42,207 bases of DNA from an uncultured Bacteroidota bacterium (GCA_903929425.1 CAIYUO010000007.1:1-42207); one strand, 5' to 3'. Numbered from the stretch's first letter, positions 32,439-41,225 are shown. Translations and numbers: made by a program. Notes: generated from the sequence alone by a model not told the origin.

Positions 32439-33596
32439 ATGAACACGAAAGGAATTGAAGTTATTATAGGTGCAGAGCAAAATACACGTTTACAAGAAAT
32501 TGGTTATAAAATAATTAAAAATGAGCGCCTTTTATTTGACGAAGGAGTATATTTATTTGAACATGCATCACTACCCTATGTTGGTGCATTAGCCAATTGG
32601 AAAAGAGAATCTTTACACGGCAATAAAACCTATTTTAACAAGAATTTTCACATTGAACCAACCAACGTTTGTGTATTCTCTTGTAAGTTTTGTTCCTACT
32701 CAAAGTTGTATGCGCATAAGGAAGAAGGATGGGAATTAACCATTGATCAAATGTTGAACATTGTTAAGTCTTACGATGGTAAACCAGTAACCGAAGTTCA
32801 TATAGTAGGTGGTGTTCATCCGAAATTAACCTTGACATTTTTTCTGGAATTGATGCGCGCGATAAAAGCACATCGTCCTACTTTGCATATCAAAGCTTTT
32901 ACCCCCGTTGAGTTGGAATACATGTTTCGAAAAGCGAATGTAACAACTAAAGAAGGTATGCGATTAGCGCATGAAGCAGGACTTGATTCATTACCTGGTG
33001 GTGGTGCTGAAATATTTCACCCTGAAATTCGTGAACAAATTTGTGCTGATAAAGCAACTGCTGATCAATGGTTGGAAATACACCAAACTGCTCATGAATT
33101 AGGCATGCATAGCAATGCAACATTACTTTATGGACATATTGAAAAATATGAGCATCGAATTGATCATATGGAACGTCTGCGCCAACTTCAAGATAAAACA
33201 AAAGGCTTCAACACTTTTATACCTTTGAAATTTAGAAACGATGGCAATGACATGAGTCATGTACCAGAATCTACAATGGTCAATGATTTAAAAATGTATG
33301 CTATATCACGTTTGTATCTTGACAACTTCCCACACGTAAAAGCATATTGGCCAATGCTTGGTCGTGATACAGCTCAATTAACATTGAGTTATGGTGTTAA
33401 TGATATTGATGGCACAATTGATGATACCACGAAAATATATTCTATGGCAGGTAGTGAGGAGCAAAATCCTGCTATGACTACTGAACAATTAGTTGCACTC
33501 ATTAAACAAGTGAAACGACAACCTATTGAAAGAGGTACTTTATATGATGTCATTAAAGACTATTCAAATCACGAATTTGTAGCAGGAGAATTATAA
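32439..33596 (+). CDS. mqnE: Aminofutalosine synthase MqnE
   Basis: Radical SAM enzyme of the futalosine menaquinone pathway that joins 3-(1-carboxyvinyloxy)benzoate with the SAM-derived adenosyl radical to make aminofutalosine. It is 385 aa, the usual size. The 4Fe-4S cluster motif is C78-x3-C82-x2-C85 in NVCVFSCKFCSYSK. The later segments SLPGGGAEIFHPEIR and GVNDIDGTIDDTTKIYSMAG distinguish the MqnE/MqnC group; the Gly-Ala-Glu and GTIDD features with MAGSEEQ fit MqnE better than MqnC. No other mqn gene is in the window. Its presence predicts the futalosine route instead of MenFDHCEB. Confidence 0.9.
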   Translation: MNTKGIEVIIGAEQNTRLQEIGYKIIKNERLLFDEGVYLFEHASLPYVGALANWKRESLHGNKTYFNKNFHIEPTNVCVFSCKFCSYSKLYAHKEEGWELTIDQMLNIVKSYDGKPVTEVHIVGGVHPKLTLTFFLELMRAIKAHRPTLHIKAFTPVELEYMFRKANVTTKEGMRLAHEAGLDSLPGGGAEIFHPEIREQICADKATADQWLEIHQTAHELGMHSNATLLYGHIEKYEHRIDHMERLRQLQDKTKGFNTFIPLKFRNDGNDMSHVPESTMVNDLKMYAISRLYLDNFPHVKAYWPMLGRDTAQLTLSYGVNDIDGTIDDTTKIYSMAGSEEQNPAMTTEQLVALIKQVKRQPIERGTLYDVIKDYSNHEFVAGEL

Positions 33597-33641
33597 GTTG
33601 CCTCTAAAAATGATACTTAATAATGCTACTAAATAATTAAA

Positions 33642-35078
33642 CTAGCACTCTGCTAATGCGATAGGAATTTGAACTGCTAATCCACCGTCGGCCGTTTCCT
33701 TGTATTTAACATTCATATCCAGAGCCGTATTCCACATGGTTTTAATTACTTTATCTAAACTAACCACTGCGAAATCAGGTTTACTTTGTAAAGCTAATTG
33801 TGCAGCAGTAATTGCTTTAATAGCACCCATCGTATTACGTTCGATACATGGAATTTGAACCAAGCCACCAACTGGATCACAGGTTAACCCTAAATGATGT
33901 TCCATTGCAATTTCTGCGGCCATTAAACATTGTTTTTGATTACCTCCTAATAATTCAGTTAATGCAGCAGCTGCCATGGCAGATGATACACCTATCTCAG
34001 CTTGACAACCACCCATCGCCGCCGATATGGTAGCACCACTTTTAAATAAAACGCCTATAGCACTGGCAGTCATTATAAATTGTCTTATTTCCGATGGTTT
34101 ATTTTTGTTGCAAAATAATTGAGCGTATAATAAAACAGCAGGAATAACGCCTGCTGCACCATTAGTAGGTGCAGTAACTACCCTTCCGAAACTTGCGTTT
34201 TCCTCATTAACAGCCAATGCAAAACAACTCACACAATCAAGAATATAGCTGAAATCATGTCCCCCTTTAACAAGTAAATTTTTCCATTCATCCATATTAT
34301 TATAGGATGCATGTTGAATTAACTGATTATTTAAATCATACGCACGACGTCTAACTTGTAAGCCTCCTGGTAAAACTCCTTCCGTTTTACAACCTTTGTA
34401 AATGCAGGATAACATGGTGTTCCAAATTGCATCCAATTTTTCATTTAAAATTGCCTCTTCTAAATTCGTCTTTTCATTTTCTCTAACAATGTCACTAATA
34501 TTCATTCCAGTTTTCATACACCAATGTAATAATTCATTGGTAGTATAAAAATCAAATGGAACTTCTAAGTTTAGTTTACTCCCTGCATCAGAAGCTGTCG
34601 CTTCTTCTGCTTCGAACTCAATAAAACCACCTCCTATTGAAAAATAAGTAAATACTTTTTCAACTCCATTAATGGTAATTAAAAATTTTAATCCATTAGG
34701 ATGATGAGGTAAGGATTGATCTTTCAAAAAAACAATATCTACATCATAATTAAATGGAATCTGCTTTTTATATTTTAAACTTATTGATTGCTGCTTTTTA
34801 ACATCATCCATCAAATTACTAATCAAATCAGTCTTGATTGTTGTTGGATCTGCTCCAAGTATACCCATGACAACAGCAATGTCCGTTCCATGCCCTTTGC
34901 CTGTTTTGGCTAAAGAACCGTATAATTTAATTTGTATTTTTTCAACCTTTTGTAAATCATTCAAATCATCGATGTGATTTAAACAATGTAATGCCGCAAG
35001 CCAAGGCCCAAGGGTATGGGAACTTGATGGTCCAACCCCAATTTTAAACATATCAAATACGGATATAAATTTTTCCAT
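33642..35078 (-). CDS. L-serine ammonia-lyase (single-chain, 4Fe-4S type)
   Basis: Deaminates L-serine to pyruvate and ammonia using an oxygen-sensitive iron-sulfur cluster. The 478-aa chain joins the beta domain ([19 protein letters not shown] near the N-terminus) and the catalytic alpha domain ([55 protein letters not shown]). Cysteines in the GGC, LTCDP and IPCIERN segments are the likely cluster ligands. The protein ends in ALAEC; a terminal Cys is known to enter the active site in related enzymes. The ATG at 35078 is preferred over a TTG at 35090. It is divergent from a serine hydrolase gene across 41 bp containing mirrored promoter-like boxes. Confidence 0.93.
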   Translation of the reverse strand: MEKFISVFDMFKIGVGPSSSHTLGPWLAALHCLNHIDDLNDLQKVEKIQIKLYGSLAKTGKGHGTDIAVVMGILGADPTTIKTDLISNLMDDVKKQQSISLKYKKQIPFNYDVDIVFLKDQSLPHHPNGLKFLITINGVEKVFTYFSIGGGFIEFEAEEATASDAGSKLNLEVPFDFYTTNELLHWCMKTGMNISDIVRENEKTNLEEAILNEKLDAIWNTMLSCIYKGCKTEGVLPGGLQVRRRAYDLNNQLIQHASYNNMDEWKNLLVKGGHDFSYILDCVSCFALAVNEENASFGRVVTAPTNGAAGVIPAVLLYAQLFCNKNKPSEIRQFIMTASAIGVLFKSGATISAAMGGCQAEIGVSSAMAAAALTELLGGNQKQCLMAAEIAMEHHLGLTCDPVGGLVQIPCIERNTMGAIKAITAAQLALQSKPDFAVVSLDKVIKTMWNTALDMNVKYKETADGGLAVQIPIALAEC

Positions 35079-35087
35079 AATCTTAGA

Positions 35088-35116
35088 CAAATGTATGTTA
35101 GTTTTTAATACATTTG
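35088..35116. promoter_or_regulatory. Mirrored TACATTTG pair between divergent genes
   Basis: CAAATGTA (35088-35095) and TACATTTG (35109-35116) are exact reverse complements separated by 13 nt. Each reads as a perfect TAnnTTTG -7 box facing outward, toward the L-serine ammonia-lyase gene (minus) and the serine hydrolase gene (plus). The same dyad could serve as an operator. No clear -33 boxes are seen. Confidence 0.4.
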
Positions 35117-35119
35117 ATT

Positions 35120-36352
35120 ATGAAATTTTGGACAGTCACCTTATTTTTAATACTCACTACTTTGTGCAGTAAGGCACAAGTAAACACGACGTTTTTGGAA
35201 AACCTGATGCGTCAAAAACCTGAACAATTTGGAGACATATTAAATAACCCAAATGATTACAGAGTTCAATTGTTTTATACTCAAATTGATAGAGATAAAA
35301 ATAATGTACCTCATTTTAAAGAGTTCAGTTATCGATTAAACCCTTCGGAATACTTTTACCCTGCTAGTACGGTAAAAATGCCATTGGCTATTTTAGCTTT
35401 AGACAAACTAAATACATTAAATATACCAGGTGTAAATAAATCCACCATGATGTATTATGATAGTGTTGGTGCAAGACAAGAAATTATTTACAATAATCCA
35501 TATAGTATTAATGGAAAACAAAGTATTGAACAAGCAATCAAAGAAATATTTTTAGTCAGTGATAATAATGCTGCAAATAGATTGTTTGAATTTATGGGTC
35601 AGGAAAGCATTCATTCAAAACTGGCTGAAAAAGGATACAATGACGCTTACATTCGCAATAGGCTTGAATTAGGAAGGACACAAGAAGAGAGCAGACAAAC
35701 CCAAGCCATAGACTTTTTTAATGAAGATGGTAAAAAAATATATCATCAGGATGCTCAATATAATAAACAACAACTCCCTTATTACAACGCATTTTTAGGA
35801 AACGGATATTATAATGGTGATGATTCATTAGTGATGAAACCTTTAGATTTTTCAGTTAAAAATCGAATTTATTTAAACGACTTACATCATATTTTACAAT
35901 CGGTTATTTTTTATGATGAAACACCCCATAAAAATAGGTTTAACCTTACTAAGGATGATCGTCAATTTCTATTAAAATGGATGCACACCCTTCCTACTGA
36001 ATCACAATACCCTACTTATGACTCAGTTGATTATTGGCCAGCCTATTGCAAGTTTATGTTTATGGGTGCAGAGAAATCGCCTATCCCTTCCAATATTAAA
36101 ATTTTTAATAAAGTTGGAGACGCCTATGGTTTTTTATTAGACATCACCTACATCGTAGATACGGTTAATAAAGTTGAGTTCATGTTAAGTGGTGTTATAT
36201 ACTGTAATAAAGATGGTATCATAAACGATAGCAAATATGATTATGATGCCGTTGGTTACCCATTTTACAAAAATATGGGTCGTTTAATTTATGATTACGA
36301 GCTAAAAAGGAAAAAAACATTCTTGCCTAATTTCAACGACATATTGCCGTAA
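35120..36352 (+). CDS. Exported serine hydrolase, class A beta-lactamase fold
   Basis: A 410-aa exported protein with signal peptide MKFWTVTLFLILTTLCSKAQ. The beta-lactamase-like core has the S-x-x-K motif PASTVKMP (S83, K86), the SDN-type motif LVSDNNAANRLFEF (S147-N149) and a KxG-type triad near FNKVGDAYGF. It is longer than class A beta-lactamases (about 290 aa), with extra sequence between SDN and KxG. It may be a penicillin-interacting or peptidase-like enzyme; true beta-lactam hydrolysis cannot be claimed. I place the start at the ATG at 35120; an upstream TTG at 35114 is less likely. Confidence 0.78.
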   Translation: MKFWTVTLFLILTTLCSKAQVNTTFLENLMRQKPEQFGDILNNPNDYRVQLFYTQIDRDKNNVPHFKEFSYRLNPSEYFYPASTVKMPLAILALDKLNTLNIPGVNKSTMMYYDSVGARQEIIYNNPYSINGKQSIEQAIKEIFLVSDNNAANRLFEFMGQESIHSKLAEKGYNDAYIRNRLELGRTQEESRQTQAIDFFNEDGKKIYHQDAQYNKQQLPYYNAFLGNGYYNGDDSLVMKPLDFSVKNRIYLNDLHHILQSVIFYDETPHKNRFNLTKDDRQFLLKWMHTLPTESQYPTYDSVDYWPAYCKFMFMGAEKSPIPSNIKIFNKVGDAYGFLLDITYIVDTVNKVEFMLSGVIYCNKDGIINDSKYDYDAVGYPFYKNMGRLIYDYELKRKKTFLPNFNDILP

Positions 36353-36446
36353 TTGACCTTCCCTATTGACTTTCCATAGATATTCACAAAGCATGCTAAA
36401 AAGACTGAATAATTAAATGTATTCAAATACCTAAAACTTACAGGCG

Positions 36447-36465
36447 TTTGCGAATAATTTGCGAA
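36447..36465. promoter_or_regulatory. Direct repeat TTTGCGAA x2 upstream of the aminotransferase gene
   Basis: TTTGCGAA occurs at 36447-36454 and 36458-36465, an 11-bp period that places both copies on the same DNA face. The second ends 24 nt before the ATG at 36490. It could be a regulator site or part of a promoter (the TAATTTG between them is a partial -7 match). Confidence 0.3.
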
Positions 36466-36489
36466 ATTTGTGCTACCAAATTAAATACC

Positions 36490-37680
36490 ATGATATTATC
36501 TTCTTTATTGAATCGTTTTAGTGAGCCAGAAACTTTGAAAATGGCTAAGTTAGGTCGTGAATTGAGAGCGCAAGGAATTGATGTTATTGACCTAAGTTTA
36601 GGTGAGCCCGACTTTGATACACCTCAACATATTAAGGACGCTGCTATTAAAGCAATTAATGACAACTGGTCACATTATACACCTGTTGCAGGATTTTTAG
36701 ATTTAAGAGAAGCAGTATGTTCAAAATTAAAAAGAGACAATGACCTTGACTATAAACCAGAACAAATTGTTACTTCAACAGGAGCAAAACAAAGTTTAGC
36801 AAATGCGATATTAGCATTGGTTGATGATGGTGATGAGGTAATTATCCCTACTCCATATTGGGTAACTTATTCAGAGTTAGTGAAAATTGCACGTGGTAAA
36901 GTGGTTGAAATCAGAACAAGCACAGAAGCAAGTTTTAAAGCAACACCTGCTCAAATTGAAGCCGCCATTACGCCTAAGACAAAAGTATTTATGTTCTCAA
37001 GCCCTTGTAATCCAAGTGGTGCAGTGTATAGCAAAGAAGAATTAAAAGCTATTGCTGATTTATTTAAAAAATATCCTCAAATCACTATTTTATCAGACGA
37101 GATTTATGAGTATATCAACTTTGTAGGTAAACATGAAAGCATTGCTCAATTTGATGAAATTAAAGATCAAATAGTTGTGATCAATGGATTAAGTAAAGGT
37201 TTCGCGATGACTGGTTGGAGACTTGGATACACAGCATCAAGTGTTGAAATTGCAAAAGCAATGGAAAAATTGCAAGGTCAATTTACATCAGGAACTTGCT
37301 CCATCACTCAAAAAGCTGCAGTAACTGCATTAGTCGGTGATTTAAAACCATCCTTAGAAATGACGGAGGAGTTTACACGTCGTCGTACAACTACTTTAAA
37401 ATTAGTAGGTGAGATGCCAGGATTTAAGTGCTATGCTCCTGAAGGTGCTTTTTACGTTTTCCCTGATGTTAGTAGCTATTATGGGAAATCTGATGGCACA
37501 CAAACAATTGCCAACGCTGCTGATTTTAGCATGTACCTTTTAAATACTGCACACGTTTCATCGGTAATGGGCGATGCATTTGGAGAACCAAATTGTGTTC
37601 GTTTTTCTTTTGCCAATAGTATGACAAATATTGAAAGAGCATGGGCTAGAATTAAGGAAGCTTTGGCTAAATTAAAATAG
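36490..37680 (+). CDS. PLP-dependent aspartate-type aminotransferase
   Basis: Class I fold-type I aminotransferase, 396 aa, probably aspartate aminotransferase of the AspB/AspC type. It shows DVIDLSLGEPDFDTP near the N-terminus, the PLP-contacting SSPCNPSGAVYS, LSDEIYEY, the Schiff-base lysine in INGLSKGFAMTGWRLGY, and the substrate-carboxylate Arg in NCVRFSFANS. The ATG at 36490 (MILSSLLNRFSE) is chosen because it matches the family start; the frame is open upstream to a TTG at 36448. Its stop overlaps a GTG start for the next gene by one base. Exact amino acid specificity is uncertain. Confidence 0.9.
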   Translation: MILSSLLNRFSEPETLKMAKLGRELRAQGIDVIDLSLGEPDFDTPQHIKDAAIKAINDNWSHYTPVAGFLDLREAVCSKLKRDNDLDYKPEQIVTSTGAKQSLANAILALVDDGDEVIIPTPYWVTYSELVKIARGKVVEIRTSTEASFKATPAQIEAAITPKTKVFMFSSPCNPSGAVYSKEELKAIADLFKKYPQITILSDEIYEYINFVGKHESIAQFDEIKDQIVVINGLSKGFAMTGWRLGYTASSVEIAKAMEKLQGQFTSGTCSITQKAAVTALVGDLKPSLEMTEEFTRRRTTTLKLVGEMPGFKCYAPEGAFYVFPDVSSYYGKSDGTQTIANAADFSMYLLNTAHVSSVMGDAFGEPNCVRFSFANSMTNIERAWARIKEALAKLK

Positions 37681-38633
37681 TGACTCCAGAGAAATTTCAA
37701 ATGTTTGAAAATAGGTTGCTTAAAAATTATAAGCATCGCCTTAAACAAGCAAAGCGTTTAAGCTTAACTTGTTGGAGACTTTATGACCATGACTTACCTG
37801 AATTTCCTATTTGTATCGAGTTTTATGAGGAGTACATATATATAGCTGAATACAATAGACGTCATGCCTTAACGGATGATGAACATGCTGCTTGGTTTGA
37901 AACTACCAAAGCGATTATATCCACTATGACAGGCGTTCCTATTGATCACATGTATGTGAAGTTGCGAAAAAGAATGTCCCATAGAGAAGGTCAATATGAA
38001 AAGGAAGATGTCACTGAGTCAAAAATTATTACGGTAGAGGAAAACGGTCATAAATTTTTAGTAAACCTTACTGACTATTTAGACACTGGTTTATTTTTAG
38101 ACCATAGAATGACAAGACAAATGGTGGCGTCAGAAGCAAAGGATAACCACTTTTTAAACTTGTTTAGCTATACCAGTTCCTTTTCGGTATATGCTGCAGC
38201 GGCAGGTGCTAAATCAGTAACATCAGTTGACTTATCCAAAACTTATTTAGCATGGAGTGAAGAAAATTTTGCGATTAACTTATTAAAAAATACAGTTGCT
38301 TACCAATTCATTCACGCCGATGTAAAACAATATTTAAAAACGTTGCCTTCCAATTATTATGATTTAGTAGTCATGGATCCTCCCACCTTTAGCAATAGTA
38401 AAAGAATGAAGGATATTTTAGACATTCAACGCGATCATGTGGAATTGATAAATGATGTAATTCGCTCGATGAAACCTAGTGGTATTTTATACTTTAGTAC
38501 CAACTATACCCAGTTCATTATTGATCTTGAAAATATCAATAGCACACAAGTAAAAGATATCACAAAAGCTACTACCCCATTTGATTTTGAAGGAAGATTA
38601 AAGCGCTGGTGTTATAAGATTATAAAGGAATAA
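37680..38633 (+). CDS. Class I SAM-dependent rRNA methyltransferase (RlmK-like)
   Basis: Resembles the C-terminal RlmK half of E. coli RlmKL, which makes m7G2069 in 23S rRNA. It has the RlmK-type opening MFENRLLKNYKHRLKQAKR and RLYDHDLPEFP, a PUA-linked segment, LDHRMTRQM, motif I NLFSYTSSFSVYAAAAGA and the catalytic-type motif VVMDPPTFSNSKRM. There is no THUMP/RlmL half, so it is a stand-alone enzyme; specificity is inferred. The GTG start at 37680 overlaps the aminotransferase stop (TAGTG) and gives 317 aa. The ATG at 37701 (310 aa) aligns better with RlmK and is a real alternative. Confidence 0.85.
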   Translation: MTPEKFQMFENRLLKNYKHRLKQAKRLSLTCWRLYDHDLPEFPICIEFYEEYIYIAEYNRRHALTDDEHAAWFETTKAIISTMTGVPIDHMYVKLRKRMSHREGQYEKEDVTESKIITVEENGHKFLVNLTDYLDTGLFLDHRMTRQMVASEAKDNHFLNLFSYTSSFSVYAAAAGAKSVTSVDLSKTYLAWSEENFAINLLKNTVAYQFIHADVKQYLKTLPSNYYDLVVMDPPTFSNSKRMKDILDIQRDHVELINDVIRSMKPSGILYFSTNYTQFIIDLENINSTQVKDITKATTPFDFEGRLKRWCYKIIKE

Positions 38634-38650
38634 AAAACATTTATAACTAT

Positions 38651-39289
38651 CTATAAACTTGAAAGTATTTTTTCATTCAGAGCCACTATCTGTGGCAACA
38701 ATAATTGTTGATCATCATTCACAATTACCCAATCACATAATTTCATTTTAAGCGATTCGTCAATTTGATTCAACATTCTTTTTTCAACTTCCTCTTTTAA
38801 ACATTGATCTCTTTTCATAACCCTATGAATTCTTAATGATTTAGGTGCACTTACTCCAATTATTTTATGTATGCCCTGTGAGGATCCTGATTCAAAAAAC
38901 AAGGCGGCTTCCTTAATAACATATGGTGTGGTTTGCATATTTGCCCAATCCATCGCTGCCTTTATCGTAACTGGATGAACGATTGAATTAAGTATGGCTA
39001 ATTGGTGCGAATCTGAAAACACTATATTAGACAAATAAGCTTTGTTTAAAATGAATTGCTTGCCTGCAGAAGCAATGTCATTATTTTCAGATGCACTTTC
39101 AATGCTTGGAGTATAAACGTTCTCCCCAAATGCCGCAATCAATTTTTCCTTAATTTCTTCACTCGTATTCATAATTTGTTTAGCTGAGGCATCAGCATCA
39201 AATACAGGAACACCCATATTCGCAAATACTTTTGCAACTATGGACTTACCTGAACCGATCCCTCCTGTTAAACCAATTATTTTAGACAT
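38651..39289 (-). CDS. coaE: Dephospho-CoA kinase
   Basis: Final step of coenzyme A synthesis: ATP-dependent phosphorylation of the 3' hydroxyl of dephospho-CoA. It is 212 aa. The P-loop GLTGGIGSGKS is at residues 6-16, followed by PVFDADASAKQIM with the conserved Asp pair, the CoA-domain segment IVHPVTIKAAMDW, YVIKEAALFFESG, and the lid RMKRDQ-type region. It converges with the methyltransferase gene 17 bp away. It begins 113 bp after yajC and across a strong terminator, so it likely has its own promoter. Confidence 0.95.
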   Translation of the reverse strand: MSKIIGLTGGIGSGKSIVAKVFANMGVPVFDADASAKQIMNTSEEIKEKLIAAFGENVYTPSIESASENNDIASAGKQFILNKAYLSNIVFSDSHQLAILNSIVHPVTIKAAMDWANMQTTPYVIKEAALFFESGSSQGIHKIIGVSAPKSLRIHRVMKRDQCLKEEVEKRMLNQIDESLKMKLCDWVIVNDDQQLLLPQIVALNEKILSSL

Positions 39290-39333
39290 ACTGAAACGAA
39301 ATTGACGTACTTAAAGTTACAAGAAAATGGGAC

Positions 39334-39381
39334 AAAAAAAATCCGAAACAGGTTTCATATTACTATAAACCTATTTCGGAT
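39334..39381 (-). terminator. Rho-independent terminator of yajC
   Basis: ATCCGAAA/TTTCGGAT and AGGTTT/AAACCT stack as two helices with a single C-A mismatch (14 pairs in all) around an 11-nt loop. On the minus strand it is followed by eight T. It lies 21 bp after the yajC stop. Confidence 0.88.
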
Positions 39382-39402
39382 ATCAAATTATTTAGCAGTA
39401 AA

Positions 39403-39708
39403 CTATTTGTTAATTGCTTGAGACCATTCTAAGCTAATTGAAGAACGCTCAATTTTTAAATAAGTGCCAGGACTTACTTCTAACTGAACCGTATTGTCTT
39501 CATTTACTTTATTAATGGTACCATGAATACCTGCAATGGTAACTACTTTGTCACCTTTTTGCATGTTATCAATGAACTTTTTTTGCTCCTTCGCTTTTTT
39601 AGCTTGAGGGCGAATCATGAAAAACCAAAATACTACGATGATACCACCTAAAAATACCAATTGAAATGTTCCTCCACCTTGTGGTGCTTGTAATAAAATT
39701 GCTGTCAT
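39403..39708 (-). CDS. yajC: Preprotein translocase subunit YajC
   Basis: Small inner-membrane accessory protein of the Sec translocon that associates with SecDF. It is 101 aa. A single transmembrane helix (about residues 15-33, FQLVFLGGIIVVFWFFMI) is followed by the family motif RPQAKKAKEQKKFIDNMQKGDKVVTIAGIHGTI. secD/secF are not in view. It may be co-transcribed with nusB (74-bp gap), but a candidate promoter lies inside the end of nusB and a strong terminator follows. Confidence 0.95.
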   Translation of the reverse strand: MTAILLQAPQGGGTFQLVFLGGIIVVFWFFMIRPQAKKAKEQKKFIDNMQKGDKVVTIAGIHGTINKVNEDNTVQLEVSPGTYLKIERSSISLEWSQAINK

Positions 39709-39767
39709 TTTTATTTGTTTAATTATTTGAAATTTGAATTATCTTATTCTTGAATCAATGTTATGTA

Positions 39768-39798
39768 CAAATATAAGGTATACTATTTACCCTTAAAA
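39768..39798 (-). promoter_or_regulatory. Candidate yajC promoter
   Basis: On the minus strand TTTT (39798-39795), 19 nt, then TATATTTG (39775-39768). The -7 box is an exact TAnnTTTG match with correct spacing; the -33 box lacks its G. It overlaps the last codons of nusB. Confidence 0.35.
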
Positions 39799-40697
39799 CT
39801 TACTTTTTGAATTTTTCCGTTACCAACTAATTCTTTGTGAATGCTATCTAATATACCATTTACAAAATGACCACTTTGCTCGGTACTATATTCCTTTGCT
39901 AAATCAATATATTCATTGATGGTAACCTTTGTTGGAATGGTATCAAAATAAACTAGTTCACAAACACCTAATCGAAGCAATATCATATCAATCATGGCAA
40001 TACGTTCAGGATCCCAGTTGTTTAATTTTGGTTTGATAATTTCTTCAGAAATGGATTTTTTATCAATGGCTGTTTGCAATAAATCATTTGCAAATTTCAT
40101 TTTCTCATCTCCTACTAAATCATGAAAATCAATAGCAGCCGGCTTTTGAATATAATTTAATACAAAGCCAATCATCATATCACCTTCATCCTCCCAATTG
40201 GTGAAATGTTCATCGATATAATCAACCGCATTTTCAGAACCTAGTATGATGGTCCCAAAAATGAATTTTAAAATTTCCTTCTCTTTTGATTTGTCTCGAC
40301 TTTCCTCAAGGATATATGTCTTGTATTCATTTGATTCCGACAATTGTCTAAATAAATTTTTTACATAATCCTCTTCAATCCATTGCTGTGGTTTTACTAA
40401 TTCAACTACCTTTTTAAAGGATTCACTTTCTAGCGTTTGCCAAACAATTAAATTACCGGCAATTTTAATATTAACTGATAAATCAGCACTATTGGGGAGG
40501 TTTTTTGAAGCCCTTTGTTGGGACTCCACTTCGGCATATAAAGCAACCTGGTGAATTAGATGAACTAGGAAAACAAATAAATTGCGCGTTTTATCAAATT
40601 CTTTGTTAAGCAAAGAGGTGGAACTGCCTTGAATTTTAGACTCAAGCATATATAAAACCTGCATTACTTTAATTCGGATATTTCGTCTGTTCATCAT
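39783..40697 (-). CDS. nusB: Transcription antitermination factor NusB (extended Bacteroidota form)
   Basis: NusB binds boxA RNA with NusE (S10) and supports antitermination of rRNA transcription. The protein is about 304 aa, twice the length of E. coli NusB (139), which is usual in Bacteroidota. The N-terminal part begins MMNRRNIRIKVMQVLYMLES. The conserved NusB core is in the C-terminal part: WDPERIAMIDMILLRLGVCELVYFDTIPTKVTINEYIDLAKEYSTEQSGHFVNGILDSI. ATGs at 40697 and 40694 are both plausible; a TTG at 40733 is less likely. It is divergent from groES. Confidence 0.93.
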   Translation of the reverse strand: MMNRRNIRIKVMQVLYMLESKIQGSSTSLLNKEFDKTRNLFVFLVHLIHQVALYAEVESQQRASKNLPNSADLSVNIKIAGNLIVWQTLESESFKKVVELVKPQQWIEEDYVKNLFRQLSESNEYKTYILEESRDKSKEKEILKFIFGTIILGSENAVDYIDEHFTNWEDEGDMMIGFVLNYIQKPAAIDFHDLVGDEKMKFANDLLQTAIDKKSISEEIIKPKLNNWDPERIAMIDMILLRLGVCELVYFDTIPTKVTINEYIDLAKEYSTEQSGHFVNGILDSIHKELVGNGKIQKVSFKGK

Positions 40698-40773
40698 AAT
40701 ATTAAGAGCTATAAGGGCTGCAAATCTATTCAAATAATTCCAAAAAAACTGACATTTTTTACATAAATAAACC

Positions 40774-40802
40774 TTGAATAGTCAATTTAAAGCATAGATT
40801 TG
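40774..40802 (+). promoter_or_regulatory. groESL promoter
   Basis: TTG (40774-40776), 18 nt, then TAGATTTG (40795-40802) matches the Bacteroidota -33/-7 consensus. The predicted start is near 40808, giving a leader of about 120 nt before the groES ATG. Two dyads follow within the leader. Confidence 0.6.
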
Positions 40803-40813
40803 TCTCCCTTGTC

Positions 40814-40831
40814 TATAATGTGGACATTATA
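40814..40831. promoter_or_regulatory. Dyad just downstream of the groES promoter
   Basis: TATAATGT and ACATTATA are perfect 8-bp arms separated by GG. The position, a few bases after the predicted transcription start, suits a repressor operator. It is not CIRCE (TTAGCACTC-N9-GAGTGCTAA). Confidence 0.45.
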
Positions 40832-40840
40832 CTGCTATTT

Positions 40841-40867
40841 TGACTTGTTTTACGCGTAAAAAAGTCA
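40841..40867. promoter_or_regulatory. Second dyad in the groES leader
   Basis: The perfect 14-bp palindrome TTTTACGCGTAAAA (40848-40861) is flanked by TGACTT (40841-40846) and AAGTCA (40862-40867), which also pair if one G is bulged. As DNA it is a long operator-like dyad; as RNA it could be a leader hairpin. Confidence 0.45.
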
Positions 40868-40931
40868 TTGGCAAGATTGTTGAACAACCATAGATGAATC
40901 AATTAATTTATAAAACCAAAACTAATAAAGT

Positions 40932-41225
40932 ATGGCAAAGAGTACGGCTAAAAAGTTAAACATTACGCCTTTACACGACAGAGTAATTGTTATGCCTGCC
41001 GCTGCTGAAGAGAAAACAGCTGGAGGAATTATTATCCCAGACACCGCTAAAGAAAAACCACAACGTGGTGTGATTTTAGCAGCTGGTCCTGGTAAAAAAG
41101 ACGAACCAGTAACTGTTAAAGTGGGTGATACCGTTTTATATGGTAAATACGCAGGTACTGAGATTCAAATTGAAGGTCAAGATTTATTGATCATGCGTGA
41201 AAGTGATATTTTGGCAATTGTATAA
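40932..41225 (+). CDS. groES: Co-chaperonin GroES
   Basis: Heptameric lid of the GroEL folding chamber, 97 aa. Characteristic segments: [36 protein letters not shown], in which the mobile loop that docks GroEL contains the hydrophobic GGIIIP, then [11 protein letters not shown] and [13 protein letters not shown]. It is the first gene of the groESL operon; groEL follows after 47 bp. The upstream region has a good housekeeping-type promoter and two dyads instead of CIRCE. Confidence 0.98.
   Translation: MAKSTAKKLNITPLHDRVIVMPAAAEEKTAGGIIIPDTAKEKPQRGVILAAGPGKKDEPVTVKVGDTVLYGKYAGTEIQIEGQDLLIMRESDILAIV

Noticed and set aside
35120..36352. Acquired beta-lactam resistance gene
   Set aside because: The protein has the fold motifs but is much longer than class A enzymes, sits among core genes with similar base composition and shows no mobile context.
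36352..36375. Imperfect tandem ATTGACCTTCC/ATTGACTTTCC after the serine hydrolase gene
   Set aside because: Two 11-mers with one mismatch in an AT-rich gap; too short to interpret.
40740..40931. CIRCE/HrcA operator upstream of groES
   Set aside because: No TTAGCACTC-N9-GAGTGCTAA or close match; the dyads present have unrelated sequences.
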